From Wurfbainia villosa (Eukaryota; Streptophyta; Magnoliopsida; Zingiberales; Zingiberaceae): 64,000 nt of DNA. Position 1 is the first letter of the stretch, and every line of letters begins with the position of its first letter. The stretch lies in contig CM045998.1 of NCBI GenBank assembly GCA_025175895.1, forward strand, positions 18,895,153 through 18,959,152. The letters are read 5' to 3'. Made by a program: the position numbers and the translations under genes. Under the pieces are notes generated by a model that was given only the letters and a program-made list of their open reading frames with translations, did not search any database and was not told where the DNA came from. Below, piece by piece: positions 10,258 to 22,196 of this stretch.

Positions 10258-12135
10258 GATGGGTTTAGGGTGTGCCAACCTTGATTGGATGGGTAGTTAA
10301 CTCAACCATGGCAAAGGTGGCATTTTGGGTCATTTTCAAGGTTATAGTTACCTTGGGAATGTGGTTTGATTTTAATCCTAAAAGATTTTAGGATGTGCCA
10401 ATATTAGTTATGAAGTTTGATAAAATGATCATTTTGGCACAATTTAGGTTTAGAGGTTGGTGTGCCATTTTGGGTTTTTGGCACACTAGGAAGATTAGGT
10501 TAATATGACAAAATATGTTTAATCCCAACAAATGGCAATTAATATTAAAATTTAGGTGTTATTATACCTATATATTTTATATGCCATGATTTGTTTGCCA
10601 TATGCCATGACATGACATCATGTTTACTTTTATCATCTAAATGTCATGATCATGCTTAGGATTAAGGTATTAAATGTCATGTGTTTTTAGATTTCATCAT
10701 ATGCCATGACATCATGATCATTGGCCATGATTTATTTTTCTATCATTATGCCATGATCATTTTCATGCATCTAAATTGATTAAAATTGATTTAAGGACTA
10801 TGGCATGACTTGGAGTCCCATTTATAAGGGAATCAAGTAGAGTTGCCTTAGAAAAATGCATGAAACCCTAGTTTAGGGAGAACAAAACCCACATCTCACA
10901 TCCAATTGACATGTATGTGTTTTTATACACCCTAGATACATGTGAGATGCTAGGATATGAGTTGAGTTCAAGGTGCATAGTTTTTGCATCTAGATGAACT
11001 AAAACTCATCTAATTTTATTGGTAGATCATTGGGAAAGCTTGTGTACAAGTCATGTACATAGAGCCCAAGGAATGTGATCCAAAATAGGTTTTCAAAAAC
11101 ATTTTAAATTCATTTTGAAAAACCTTGGTGAAGTCTATCTTTTGATAGCAATCACTATTGATGAAGTTGATACAAAATAGGGCAAAAACATTGAAAATTT
11201 CAATGGTTTTGAGTTTTGTATCAAACTCACTATTTTATGGGTAAAATAATTTTAAAATATTTTTCACCTATTGTATTTCTTATAAGTAATGTACGTATTA
11301 AGTTTCATGAATTTTCAAAATACGTAGAATTACTTATGCATTTTCAAATTCGAATTTCGATACAATGATCGCCACTTGGTGGCAATCGACTAATGAGAGT
11401 GGCAATCGATCGACATCGTCAGGAGTCGACTGCCATGTCTGATTTCGGGTTAACAAGGTTTGTTTAGCCCGTGTTCAGCTATGACAAAGGTTCCTAACCA
11501 CTCCTAACCCTAGGATATGCTTTGGGAAGCATTATGAAGGGTGAAAATCCATTGGATATGGATTAGGAGTTGTGTTAGGTCAAAGTATCAAATTTAGGGT
11601 GAGTAAAAGTTCTATGTTGAACTTAGAACCTTAATTTTGATGGTTTAGAGTTCCTATTGGCTTAGGGGCTTTCCAAGGACATTGTTGGTGCAATGGTAAA
11701 GGGGGAGCAAGCCTTTAGGGGGAGGTATCCATCGTGGGATGATGGATGTTTTTTTTTATGGGGAAAATGTTATCAATTGAAAATTGATGGGTGTTTGATA
11801 CCCAATTTGGAAATTGGGAGAGTGAGATAGGATTGCCTCTCTTGAGTGATATGGGACTTATCACTAGGAAGATGGTAGACATCCTAGCAATCTTTGATCA
11901 AGGGGGAGATTGTAAGATCTCATTGGGACATGAGACATTGACCTCCTTGGAGAGAAAACCTTTTTGATGTTAGTCAAAAAGGGGGAGAATGTTTGGGGGA
12001 GAACATTTGATTTACATTTTCACTTGAATGTTTGGGGGAGAACATTTTGTGAATGTTTACCAATTTGGGATAATTGGTAAGGGATTTGAGTTAGTGTTCT
12101 AACTCATGAATTGATTGGTTCTTTTGTCAAACATC
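10258..12135 (+). other. Non-coding 3' interior of inner Copia (no pol)
   Basis: About 1.9 kb with no long open frame, conserved in order in the other two copies (16422-18303 and 24807-26638). It holds a cluster of ATGCCATGAC/ATGTCATGATCATG motifs (10580-10770), a conserved block around 11100-11230, and several GGGGGAGA purine tracts from 11901 on. No catalytic motif of protease, integrase, RT or RNase H is visible in any frame. Confidence 0.8.
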
Positions 12136-12149
12136 AAAAAGGGGGAGAT
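12136..12149 (+). other. Polypurine tract, inner Copia
   Basis: AAAAAGGGGGAGAT directly before the 3' LTR start at 12150, the expected plus-strand primer. Similar tracts lie upstream at 11901, 11981 and 12034. Confidence 0.88.
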
Positions 12150-13669
12150 TGTTGGTGCAATCGGCCCAGGTCACGATTGACCAGGACTCGAGTTTGACTC
12201 GAGTGATGTTTTGATGTTTGACAAAGTATGTTTGACATAGGATTGGCATTGATGTTTGACATTAATGTCGGTTAATATGTTGGGAGATTGTTTATACAAT
12301 CGACCAGTTATAATTGACTTGATGGTTGACGGGGTTGACCATGTGATTATGGGAAAGTCCAAGCATGGGTCTTGGCAAGGTAAAGTCCAAGTCATGGGTA
12401 CTTGGCAATGGAAAGTCCAAGTCATGGGTACTTGGCATTGAAAGTCCAAGTGGGACACTTGGCATTTGGAAAAGTCCAACATGAGTTGGCAAGGGAAAGT
12501 CCAAGCATGGGTCTTGCACTGAGAAGTCCAACATGTGTTGGCAAGGGAAAGTCCAAGCAGTCTTGGCACTTGAAGTCCAAGGGGATTGATATTGGCGTAA
12601 AGTCCAAGCGAGTCTTGGCGCGTAAGTCCAATGTGCCTTGGCGGTGAACACACCGTTAGCATGACATAGCCGATGGAAGCAGGGAAGCTAGCGCGATGGA
12701 TGAACAAGTCATGGATGACTTGGAGGGATCCGAGAGGCGTGAGGCTGATAGAGGTTGCTAGAAGGCTTAGGTCTAGGCTAAGGGTGGTCTAGCAAGTATG
12801 GGGACACCATATTTGGGTTAAAACCTCATTCTTGAGGTTGGCGATCGCATTATGGCGGTTCAACCGCCGCGTGAGTCGACTGAGTTCGACCGCGAGTTAG
12901 AGCCGGGATGCTCGCGCCGATCGCCACCGAGGCTTGATCGATGGCAGCGATCGCTGGATGGCAATGCGATCGCTTATCTTGCCAGCCGCGAGGCGCTCGT
13001 AGCCGATCGGGCGCGATTACGGCGCTGGCGTTAGCGATCGCCAATGTTGGCGATCGGCCGCCAAGAGATCCGTTGGAGTTTTTCAGCGTGGATCGACCCG
13101 TTGTCTCATGACAACGATGGCATCACCAAACCGGGACTTATGGCGTCGATCGATGGGCGAAAATCGGCCCGACGCAGTTATAAAAGCGGCTCGGAAGGAG
13201 GGATTCAGTGATTTTCTTGGCGAAATTGAAGGGGGAAGTTGGTGCTTTCAAGTCCTTCAAAGCTAGTTCAAGGCAATCAAAGATCAAGCAATCCAAAGTT
13301 CTTGTAAAGTTGTTTTTCCTTTACTTGCATTGTATTTCTTACTTGTATTTGCTTGCATCTTGTAGATTATTGTTGTAATCTTTTGTACGAGGTTTCTCCA
13401 CCTCCGACTTGTGTCGAGAAAGAGTATTTGTGATTAGTGAGTGCGTGTGCATCACTAGGGCTCTTTAGAGCTCGACCCGTGGAGTAGGAACCATTCGGTT
13501 CCGAACCACGTTATATGTTTGTGTTCGTGTGATTGCTTTTCGTTATTGCTTTTATTATATATATTCCGCTGCGCACTAACGTAATTGTAGACACGAACGC
13601 GATCGATTTCCATCTTCGTACGATCGACGCTATTCACCCCCCCCCTCTAGCGACGTCGAATCTCCAACA
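12150..13669 (+). repeat. Inner Copia 3' LTR
   Basis: Same order as 7007-8448, with hairpin array at 12354-12643, TATA box at 13179-13186 and end CTCCAACA. The block 12838-13060 differs sharply from its partner at 7690-7850: GATCG- and GCG-rich where the partner has CAGTCGACTG-type motifs. The rest is near-identical by eye. Confidence 0.92.
12354..12643 (+). repeat. Hairpin array in inner 3' LTR
   Basis: Same units as 7215-7513 but with short losses inside several of them; for example GGCGGCG reads GGCG and GGCAGCG reads GGCGCG. Confidence 0.88.
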
Positions 13670-14605
13670 CAATCGAGGCGGCGCCTCGACTCGACTCGAC
13701 TCGACGGTCTGGAAGGAGGCTCAAAGGCGAGGTGCGCTTGACCGCCGATCGTGGTACAATGAGGCGGCGCCTCAATCGGAGGATGCGACTAGCGCCGACT
13801 CGTTCCAACAGTATGAAAACGATGACACGAAGCAAGGTGGCTCGACCGCGCCAATCGGGGTCTCGATCGAGGCGGCGCCGATCGGTGTCGATAGCGAATG
13901 ACCGCTATGGGATGACATCGCTAGTTCGGCCGTGAGCAGAATGCTCGCGTGAGCCATCCGGGCCGATTACGCTACCGGGCGATCGCCAATGTTGGCGATC
14001 CGATCGCCAAGAGATCCGTTGGAGTTTTTACAGCGTGGATCGAGCCGTTGTCTAACGACAACGATGGCATCGATCGGTGGTGACTTATGGCGATCGTGAT
14101 GGCGAAATCGGCGCCGCGAGGATAAAGGAGCTCGGCAGGAGGGTTTTTGGCGTGATTTCTTGGGCGTTGTTGAGGCGATTTCTTTGCTGCAAATCGGTCT
14201 TCAACCAGTTCAAGCGATCAACAAGCAATCAAAAGGCATTTGTAAAGCTTTTTCTTTACTTATATTGCATTGTATCTCATTGTATTTGCTTGTATCTACT
14301 TAGTTTATTGTTGTAAACTGTTGTACGAGGTTTCTCCACCTCCGACTTGTGTCAAGAAGGAGTCTTTGTGATTAGTGAGTGCGTGTGCATCACTAGGGCT
14401 CTTTAGAGCTCGATCCGTGGAGTAGGAACCATTTGGTTCCGAACCACGTTATATCCTTGTGTTCGTGATTGTATCTTTTCGTTATTGCTTTTATTATTTC
14501 TATTCCGCTGCGCATAACGAGTTTTGTAGAGACGATCGCGAACGAATTCCATCTACGAACGGTCAAATGCTATTCACCCCCCTCTAGCGCGTCAAATCTC
14601 CTACA
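13670..14605 (+). repeat. Outer Copia 5' LTR, second half
   Basis: Begins with the second CAATC duplication and continues the LTR exactly where 7006 stopped (GAGGCGGCGCC, compare about 19170 in the 3' LTR). It ends CTCCTACA at 14605, one base before the primer-site region. Confidence 0.9.
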
Positions 14606-14607
14606 AT

Positions 14608-14619
14608 TGGTATCAGAGC
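14608..14619 (+). other. Primer binding site, outer Copia
   Basis: TGGTATCAGAGC, full 12-base match, two bases after the LTR end at 14605. Confidence 0.92.
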
Positions 14620-14678
14620 CCGGGGCTCTTCTACGGACTAATCGCTGGGAGCTAGGACAAAGAAGCTAGAGGGTGAAG

Positions 14679-16421
14679 ATGGAAGAACAATTGGGATGGA
14701 ACATTAACACACCAATCCCTTACTCCTTCTATGGACAAGAAGGGTTTAAGCAATGGAAGTCAAGAATTGAAGACTTCCTAATGATGATGGATTTCGAAGA
14801 ATGGTCTATCTTGATGGAGGGTTTTAGCTATCCAATAGGACCAAAGGGAGGATTCCTCAAGAAGAAGAAGTGGAGTGAAGATCAACTCCAAGCCTTCGAG
14901 AAAAACATGAAGGTAGTAAAATTTATTCTTGATTTGGTCCCTAATGAAATTGTGTGTATGGTAGGGGACTATATGGACGCTAAGGAGTTGTGGAGCCAAG
15001 TGGCAAAGCTCCATGAAAACTCATCATTGGTCCAAGAAGAAGAAGAAGAAGAAGAGTGCTCATCCTCTCAAGCTCAAAAAGAAGCAAGTACATCTTCATC
15101 CAAAGAGCTTGAGGATTCGAAGGTTGATAGGGAATCAACATCTGGATCGGAAGAGGTGGAGGAAGTGGAAGAAGCATCCACTTCTAGGATTGAGGAGGAG
15201 ATTAGAGTTTCCTCAACACCGGAGCATCAAGAAGAAGCTTCCACATCCGGTCAAGATGAAGAAGTTTCAATTCCAACACCTTCCACCACCATAGGTAACT
15301 CAAACATGTCAATTTGTAATAAAAATCATATCATATGTTTTGAGTGTAGGGAAGTCGGGCACTACATGAGCAAGTGCCCAAAGAAGATTAGGAAAGCTCC
15401 ACCGGCACCAAAAGTCAAGGATGTCAGTTCCCCAACACCTAAAGGCAAGGAGCACATCATATGCTTCAAGTGCAATTCAAAGGGGCATTATCGGAGTCAA
15501 TGCCCTAGGGGGAAGAAGAAGGGGCAAGAAGGAGCATCACAAGTAGGGGGAGCTTCTATAGCTAACCCTAAGGTATATTTTAATAATGCACTTTCCAAAT
15601 TTAAAAATCAAAAGCATGCTAGAAACTTTAATTCTCTTGCAATTCACCATGAAAAGCATGCTAGAGATAAATATATTTTTTTATGAGCTAAAAGTGTTAA
15701 CTTCAAAAGTAGGGAGAAATTTGGGACTAATGTCCCTAAAAACAACTTATTTAAGGACAAACCTAGGTCAAATAACTCAAGATCAATTTTACCTAGAGAG
15801 AAAATTAGAAAGGTGCAAGAGCACCTAGGTCTAAACCCTAAATGGACTAGGCATATGCCTAGGAAGTCCAATGCCCAAGATTTAAATCAAAATTCTAAAA
15901 TTGGGCAATTAGAAAAGGAAAATCAAGTCTTGAGGTCAAGGCTTGAAAAACTTGAAAAGACCCTAAATAAGATACAAAATCAATTTAAAGGGTCTAATGG
16001 TCAAAGTCAAAGGTCCAAAAGTCAAAGTCAACACCAAGGACCTAAGAGTCAAAAGTCAACCAAGGGCAAGCAAGGTTTGAGTCACAAACCTAAGCCTAAG
16101 GTAGCTTACCATAGTGTTCCATTAGATTATGGAACACTGACTAGGTCTAGGAAGGCCAAGGTCAATAGGGAGGTTATCCCTAGAGTTGACCAAAGGGTAT
16201 GCCTAGTGGCTAGGGTTTCTAGGAAACCTAGGGTGACCATTAAGAAGGTTGCAAGGGGTTACCCTAGAGTCAACCTAGGTAAGACCCAAATGACCAAGGC
16301 TAACAAGCCTAGGAGGGTCATTAGGAAGGTATCTAGGGAGGTTATCCCTAAGGAATACCTAATTAACCCTAGGAGCTCAAATCGGTTTTGGGTTCCTAAG
16401 AGCGTGATTGATTCACGCTAA
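14679..16421 (+). pseudogene. gag: Copia gag (outer element), one nonsense codon
   Basis: Best preserved gag in the window: 581 codons in a single frame from ATG 14679 to TAA 16419-16421, interrupted only by TGA at 15684-15686. The inner copy reads GGA at the corresponding place, in the context LGAKN. Order: UBN2-like capsid region (residues 1-115, WNINTPIPYSFYGQEGF near the start), acidic Glu/Ser-rich linker, two CCHC knuckles (CFECREVGHYMSKC and CFKCNSKGHYRSQC, near 15340 and 15470), His/Lys-rich stretch, coiled coil near residues 405-430, and a very basic tail with repeated R/K-V-I-P motifs. No protease or pol follows. The protein would package RNA for a helper-driven element. The upstream GTG at 14673 is not needed; the ATG matches the start of the inner copy. 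Confidence 0.92.
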
Positions 16422-18303
16422 GATAGGTTTAGGGTGTGCCAACCTTGATTGGATGGGTAGTTAACTCAACCATGGCAAAGGTGGCATGTTAGGTCATTTT
16501 CAAGGTTTTGGTTACCTTGGGATGTGGTTAGATTTGAATTCTAAAGGATTTTAGGATGTGCCAATATTAATTGAGAAGTTTTGATAAAATGATCAAATTG
16601 GCACAATTAGGGTTTAGAGTGTTAGTGTGCCATTTTGGGTTTTTGGCACACTAAGGAGATTAATGACAATATGGCAAAATATATCTAACTATATCAAATG
16701 GAAATTAATATTAAAATTTAGGTGTTACTCTACCTATATATTTTATATGTCATGCTTTGATTGCCATATGCCATGTCATGACATCATGCCTAGTTCTATA
16801 ATTTTATATGTCATGATTCATGTTTAGGATTAAGGTTTCTAATGTCATGTATGCTTAGTTTTATATCATATGTCATGACATCATGATTATGAGCATATGC
16901 TTATTTATATTATTTCTAATGCCATAATCATTCATGCATTTAAGACAATTTGGTTGAAATTGATTTAAGGACTATGGCATGACTTGAAGTTCCATTTATA
17001 AGGGAATCAAGTAGGGTTGCCTAGGAAATGCATGAAACCCTAGATTAGGATGAACAAAACCTACATCTCACATCACATTGACATGTATGTGTATTTTATA
17101 CACCCTAGATACATGTGAGATGCTAGGATATGAGTTAAGTTCAAGGTGCATAGGTTTTGCATCTAGATGAACTCAAACTCATCTTATATGATTTGTGGAT
17201 CATTAGGAAAGCATGTGTACAAGTCATGTACATAGAGCCCAAGGAATATGATCCAAAATAAGGTTTTGAAAACATTTTAAAATCATTTTGAAAAACCTTG
17301 GTGAAGTCTATCTTTTGATAGCAATCACCATTGATGAAGTTGATACAAAATAGGGTCAAAACATTAAAAATTTCAATGGTTTTGAGTTTTGTATCAAACT
17401 CACTATTTTATGGGTAAAATAATTTTCAAATATTTTTCACCCATTGTGTGTGTCATAAGTATTATACGTATGAATTTTCATGATTTTTTGAATTACGTAT
17501 AATTATTTATGAATTTCTAAAATTCATTTCTGATAGCTGAAAATTGAGATTTTGATTATCGATCGGCCTGCAATGTGGCGATCGATGTGAGTGGCAATGT
17601 GATCGGTGATTCTTATCAGTCGTATCAGTCGATTCGGGTTAACAAGGTTTGTTTAGCCCGTGTTCATATGGAAAGGTTCCTAATCACTCCTAACCCTAGG
17701 ATATGCTTTAGGAAGCATTATAAAGGGTGAAAATTCATTGGATATGGATTAGGAGCTGTGTTAGGTCAAAGTATCAAATTTAGGGTGAGTGAAAGTTCTA
17801 TGTTGAACTTAGAACCTTAATTTTGATGGTTTAGAGTTCCTATTGGCTTAGGGCTTTCCAAGGACATTGTTGGTGCAATGATCAAGGAGCAAGCCTTTAG
17901 GGAGAGGTATTCATCTTGGGATGATGAATGTATTTTTCTCCTCGAAGAGGAGAAGTTATTGGGAGAGTATCATCAATTGAGAAAATTGATGGGTTTTTTG
18001 ATACCCAATTTGGAGATTGGGAGAGAGTATAGGATTGTCTCTCTTGAGTGATATGTGAATTATCACTAGGAAGATGGTAGGCATCCTAGGTATTTATTTT
18101 TGGATCAAGGGGGAGATTGTAAGATCTCATTGGGACATGAGACATTGACCTCCTTGGAGAGAAAACCTTTTTGATGTTAGTCAAAAAGGGGGAGAATGTT
18201 TGGGGGAGAACATTTGGAGAGTGTTTACTAATTTGGGATAATTGGTAAGGGATTTGAGTTAGTGGTCTAACTCAGATGATTTGTTTGGTTTTTGTCAAAC
18301 ATC
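16422..18303 (+). other. Non-coding 3' interior of outer Copia (no pol)
   Basis: Collinear with 10258-12135: the GTGTGCCAA block, CATGAC motif cluster (16740-16990), AACCTTGGTGAAG block (17295) and purine tracts near 18110, 18188 and 18202. No pol motif seen. The antisense open frame at 17141-17359 is not conserved and I do not call it. Confidence 0.8.
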
Positions 18304-18317
18304 AAAAAGGGGGAGAT
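18304..18317 (+). other. Polypurine tract, outer Copia
   Basis: AAAAAGGGGGAGAT directly before the 3' LTR at 18318, identical to the inner element. Confidence 0.88.
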
Positions 18318-20122
18318 TGTTGGTGCAATCGGCCCAGGTCACGATTGACCAGACTCGAGTTTGACTCGAGTGATGTTTTGATGTTTGACAAAGGGATTTG
18401 ACAAAGTGGTTTGACATTGATGTTTGACATTAATGTCGGTTAATATGTTGGGGACATTGTTGGAGCAATCGACCCGGGTCATGTTTGACCGAACTCGAGT
18501 TTGACTCGAGGAAGACCTTAATGGTTAACTAGGGTTGACCATGTGATTTTGGAAAGTCCAAGCATGGGTCTTGGCAAGGTAAAGTCCAAGTCATGGGTAC
18601 TTGGCATGGAAAGTCCAAGTGGGACACTTGGCAATTGGGAAGGTCCAAGTCTTGTGTACTTGGCATGAGAAGTCCAAGCATGGGTCTTGGCAAATGAGAA
18701 GTCCAAACATGGGTCTTGGCAAATGGAAAGTCCAAGCATGGGTCTTGGCATGGAAAGTCCAACATGGGTTGGCAAGGGAAAGTCCAAGCTTGAGTCTTGG
18801 CATTTGGAAGTCCAAGGGGATTGATATTGGCAGCGTAAAGTCTAAGCGGAGTCTTGGCGGCATAAGTCCAATGTGTCTTGGCGGTGTAGACACTGTTAGC
18901 ATGACATAGCCGAGGGAAGCACCTGGAGGCTAACGCGATGGATGAACAATTCATGGATGACTTGGAGGGATCCGAGAGGCGTGAGGCTGATGGAGGTGGC
19001 TAGAAGGCTTAGGTCTAGGCTAAGGGTGGTCTAGCAAGTATGGGGACACCATACTTGGGTTAAAACCTCATTGTTGAGGCTGACAATGATCGACCGGGTT
19101 GGATCACCGTTTGGGCTTCATTTGTAGGCAAAAGAGGCGAGGCACGCCGACCGGCTCCTCGACCGAGGCCAATCGAGGCGGCGCCGACGACTCGACTCGA
19201 CGACGGCCCGAAGGAGGCTCAAAGGCGAGGTGCGCCGACCCGCTCGATCGGAGGTACAATGAGGCGGCGCCCATCCGGAGGACGGACTAGCGCCGACTCA
19301 TTCCAATGTATAAAACGACGATACGTATGGTGGCTCGACTAGCGCCTCAATCGGTCTCGGCCGAGGCGGCGCCGATCGTGTCGACAGCAATGATCGCGCT
19401 AAGGACAGCTGATCGCTAGTTCAACCGCGAGCACGTATCGCTCCATAGCCGATCGGGCGATTACGCTACCGGGCAATGATCGCTAATGTTGGCAATGATC
19501 GCCAAGAGATCCGTTGGAGTTTTTTTCAGCGTGGATCGAGCCATTGTCTCACGACAACAGTGGCATCAGTCGACTGGTGACTTATGGTAGTTGACTGATG
19601 GACGGAAATCCAGGTCGCGCGCAAGGATAAAAGGAGCTCGACGGGAGGGTTTTTGGCAGTGATTTCTTGGACGTTTTTGAGGCGATTTGCTGCTGCAAAT
19701 CAGGGTCTTCAACCACGGTTCAAGCGATCAACAAGCAAGCAATCAAAAGGCATTTGTAAAGCTTTTTCTTTACTTATATTGCATTGTATCTCATTGTATT
19801 TGCTTGTATCTACTTAGTTTATTGTTGTAAACTGTTGTACGAGGTTTCTCCACCTCCGACTTGTGTCGAGAAGGAGTCTTTGTGATTAGTGAGTGCGTGT
19901 GCATCACTAGGGCTCTTTAGAGCTCGATCCGTGGAGTAGGAACCGTTCGGTTCCGAACCACGTTATATCCTTGTGTTCGTGATTGTATCTTTTCGTTATT
20001 GCTTTTATTATTTCTATTCCGCTGCGCATAACGAGTTTTGTAGAGACGATCGCGAATGAATTCCATCTATGAACGGTCAAACGCTATTCACCCCCCCCCC
20101 TAGCGGCGTCAAATCTCCTACA
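18318..20122 (+). repeat. Outer Copia 3' LTR
   Basis: Uninterrupted 1805-bp partner of the split 5' LTR. Contains a second LTR-like start near 18456, a hairpin array (18553-18884), a variable block (19080-19500), a TATA-like GGATAAAAGG near 19625 and a C tract near 20090. The end CTCCTACA is followed by the TTACC duplication. Confidence 0.93.
18553..18884 (+). repeat. Hairpin array in outer 3' LTR
   Basis: Ten CCAAG/CTTGG units in the same order as 6380-6715, with few base differences by eye. Confidence 0.9.
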
Positions 20123-22196
20123 TTACCTACCCACAGATGACCTCTTTGCCCAATTTACAATCAGGTTGTCATCCGGACTTTACTATTCACACTTAACTAA
20201 ACAAATTTTAGGTTACTTGCATCACCTATATATATAACTCCTAATCATGATTAAATGTAACATGATAGCAGCAATGGAGTTAATAGCCAAAGGTAAAGTA
20301 TCAAGCATAAGATAATAAGAGCAGGGTCAAGGTAACATGATCATATAAGATGATCATGCATCTAAATCTGTATGCATTAAACTACATGACCAGGGTAGGA
20401 ATTACCCACCTGATACGAAGCTCGAAATAGTCCTCACAGCCATGAAACTGCTTCGTATCCCAAACCTGCACATAATAGCAAACTATGTTTAAGTACAAGT
20501 GTCCGACAAATACACAACTTAATTACTACGTTGTTCCTATGTTCACATCCTTTCCTCGTCTATGAGTTAGGAACTCGAGCACACATCTCTCGTAACCTCA
20601 TATCTACATTCATCCTCGATCGATACACCCAACCAACTCTCCATAACACAACATCAACACTCAGAAACAATCCAAGCTTACCTCAATATCCAAATCAACC
20701 TACCACCCATCAATTCAACATGCAACACATCGTATGATCTCACTATAAATACACTCAACCAATACTTCAACACCAAATCAACAATCAAGATATACAAATC
20801 ACCACCATACATCCCCCTATCCCCTAGTTAACGTATCAGCTAACCACGGAACCTCAAAGTCTTTGCAACGAATAAACAACACGACCCTTATGGCGCCACT
20901 TTATCTCACTTCCATTACAACTCAATTCACAACTATACATAATTCATCATCCAACTAAAAGCATACTTCCATTAGTTATTAATCAACAAACCAATAATAA
21001 CTAACTATAAATCTAGCATCACATCCATAGTCCAAATCCATGCTGAACATAGTAACACAACCACAAAACACTTCCAATTCCTCCATACGTCATACTATTC
21101 ACCAACATTACTCATCTAATAAGTATCATAAAGATAATGAAACTCACAACCCCTTCGTGGCCAAGAACATCCCTATTCACAGCCAAATCACAACCGTTCA
21201 TAGCTCCTTTACAACCATATCACAGCTTCTTCCACTCTTCACAGTCGCCACAGCCTCACATAACCTGCACAACCGCTCAACCGACATCAAACCAATTCAC
21301 ACTCGACAAATCCTTGCTCATAGTCAACTCCATCGATAGGAACAACGACTCCACAAATCACACAACTCAAATTTAGCAATTTACAACTAAAAGAGCGGGG
21401 ATAGAACACGCTTACTAGCCCTGGACTCCACCGACAGCAATCTCCAATACCGGCAGCCCGTTCACCGACTGCGATCGGTGCTCACGATCCCTTCCCAAAC
21501 ACCAAAATACCGTTCAACCAAGAAAATCATAGAATGATTTCGATCTCGTCCAAGGTAAGGAGAAGGTCGGCACCAACTCACCTAAGTCTGACGGCGATCC
21601 TCCCCAAATCCTCTGTTCACCGGTGAAATCGGTGCCTATGCCCCTACTGCCCTAGCTCCTGCAACCACCAGCAACGAATTCGCCCGCACCATCGGCTCTG
21701 CTTGCTATCGCCGTCCAGCCACTGCTAGGCCACCATCTGCTCCGGCAGAGATCCTAGATCGGCAGCACACCGTCGGACGTCACCGATTCAAGCTCCCCCC
21801 TGCCACTTGCTTGCTCTCTTCTCCCGCTCGTCCGCGGCGGGGGTCATCAAGCAGTCCAGTCGCCATTGCTTGCCGTGAGGAGGAGGAAGACCGACGAGCG
21901 GCGGAGGCACGAAAGAAGGGAGATCGCATGGGGAAGTCGAGTCGGTGAGAAGTCGTGGAAGGAAGAAGGAAAACGCTCGGAATTAAAAGCCGCAGTGAGA
22001 AATGGGAGAACGGAAATAGTAAGGGCTGGGCGTTAATGAGAAGGAAGTGGATCGGGTTTTTTTTTCCTATCGGGTTGGATTTAAACTCTATAGGACTTAA
22101 ATCTAGATCCACTTAATCCCATTTAACATAAGCCAAGGTTAGGTTTAAATTAAATCCCTAACCATGTTTCATATTTTTTTTTCCCGATATCTTACA
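20123..22196 (-). repeat. Gypsy-like LTR, second part
   Basis: Continues the LTR cut at 6145; the first five bases are the TTACC duplication. Content parallels 58060-59787: a CCCACCTGATA block near 20408, Ser/Thr-rich low-complexity DNA, a leader-like block near 21400-21950, the line of minus-strand AT-rich U3 sequence, and a terminal TTACA at 22196. The expected 5-bp duplication is not found at its right edge (AAGGG follows, ACAGC precedes 3940), so one edge has been rearranged. Confidence 0.7.

Larger units (their letters stand above)
7007..13669 (+). mobile_element. Inner gag-only Copia-type LTR element
   Basis: Flanked by CAATC at 7002-7006 and 13670-13674. The 5' LTR is 7007-8448 (1442 bp) and the 3' LTR 12150-13669 (1520 bp). 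The interior of about 3.7 kb has a primer site, a broken gag, a 1.9-kb non-coding block and a polypurine tract. It is inserted into the 5' LTR of a relative of the same family, so it is younger than the outer element. Confidence 0.93.
6146..20122 (+). mobile_element. Outer gag-only Copia-type LTR element
   Basis: Bounded by TTACC at 6141-6145 and 20123-20127. The ends are TGTTGG and CTACA. The 5' LTR (6146-7006 plus 13675-14605, 1792 bp) and 3' LTR (18318-20122, 1805 bp) correspond once the inner insertion is removed. Without the nested element the length is about 7.3 kb. The interior (14606-18317) has primer site, gag and polypurine tract but no protease, integrase or reverse transcriptase. 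Copia assignment rests on the gag; the missing pol makes the element non-autonomous. Confidence 0.9.

Noticed and set aside
21040..21376. Two overlapping Ser/Thr/His-rich frames of 79 and 99 codons
   Set aside because: Low-complexity CA/TC-rich LTR sequence; both frames open together, no domain.
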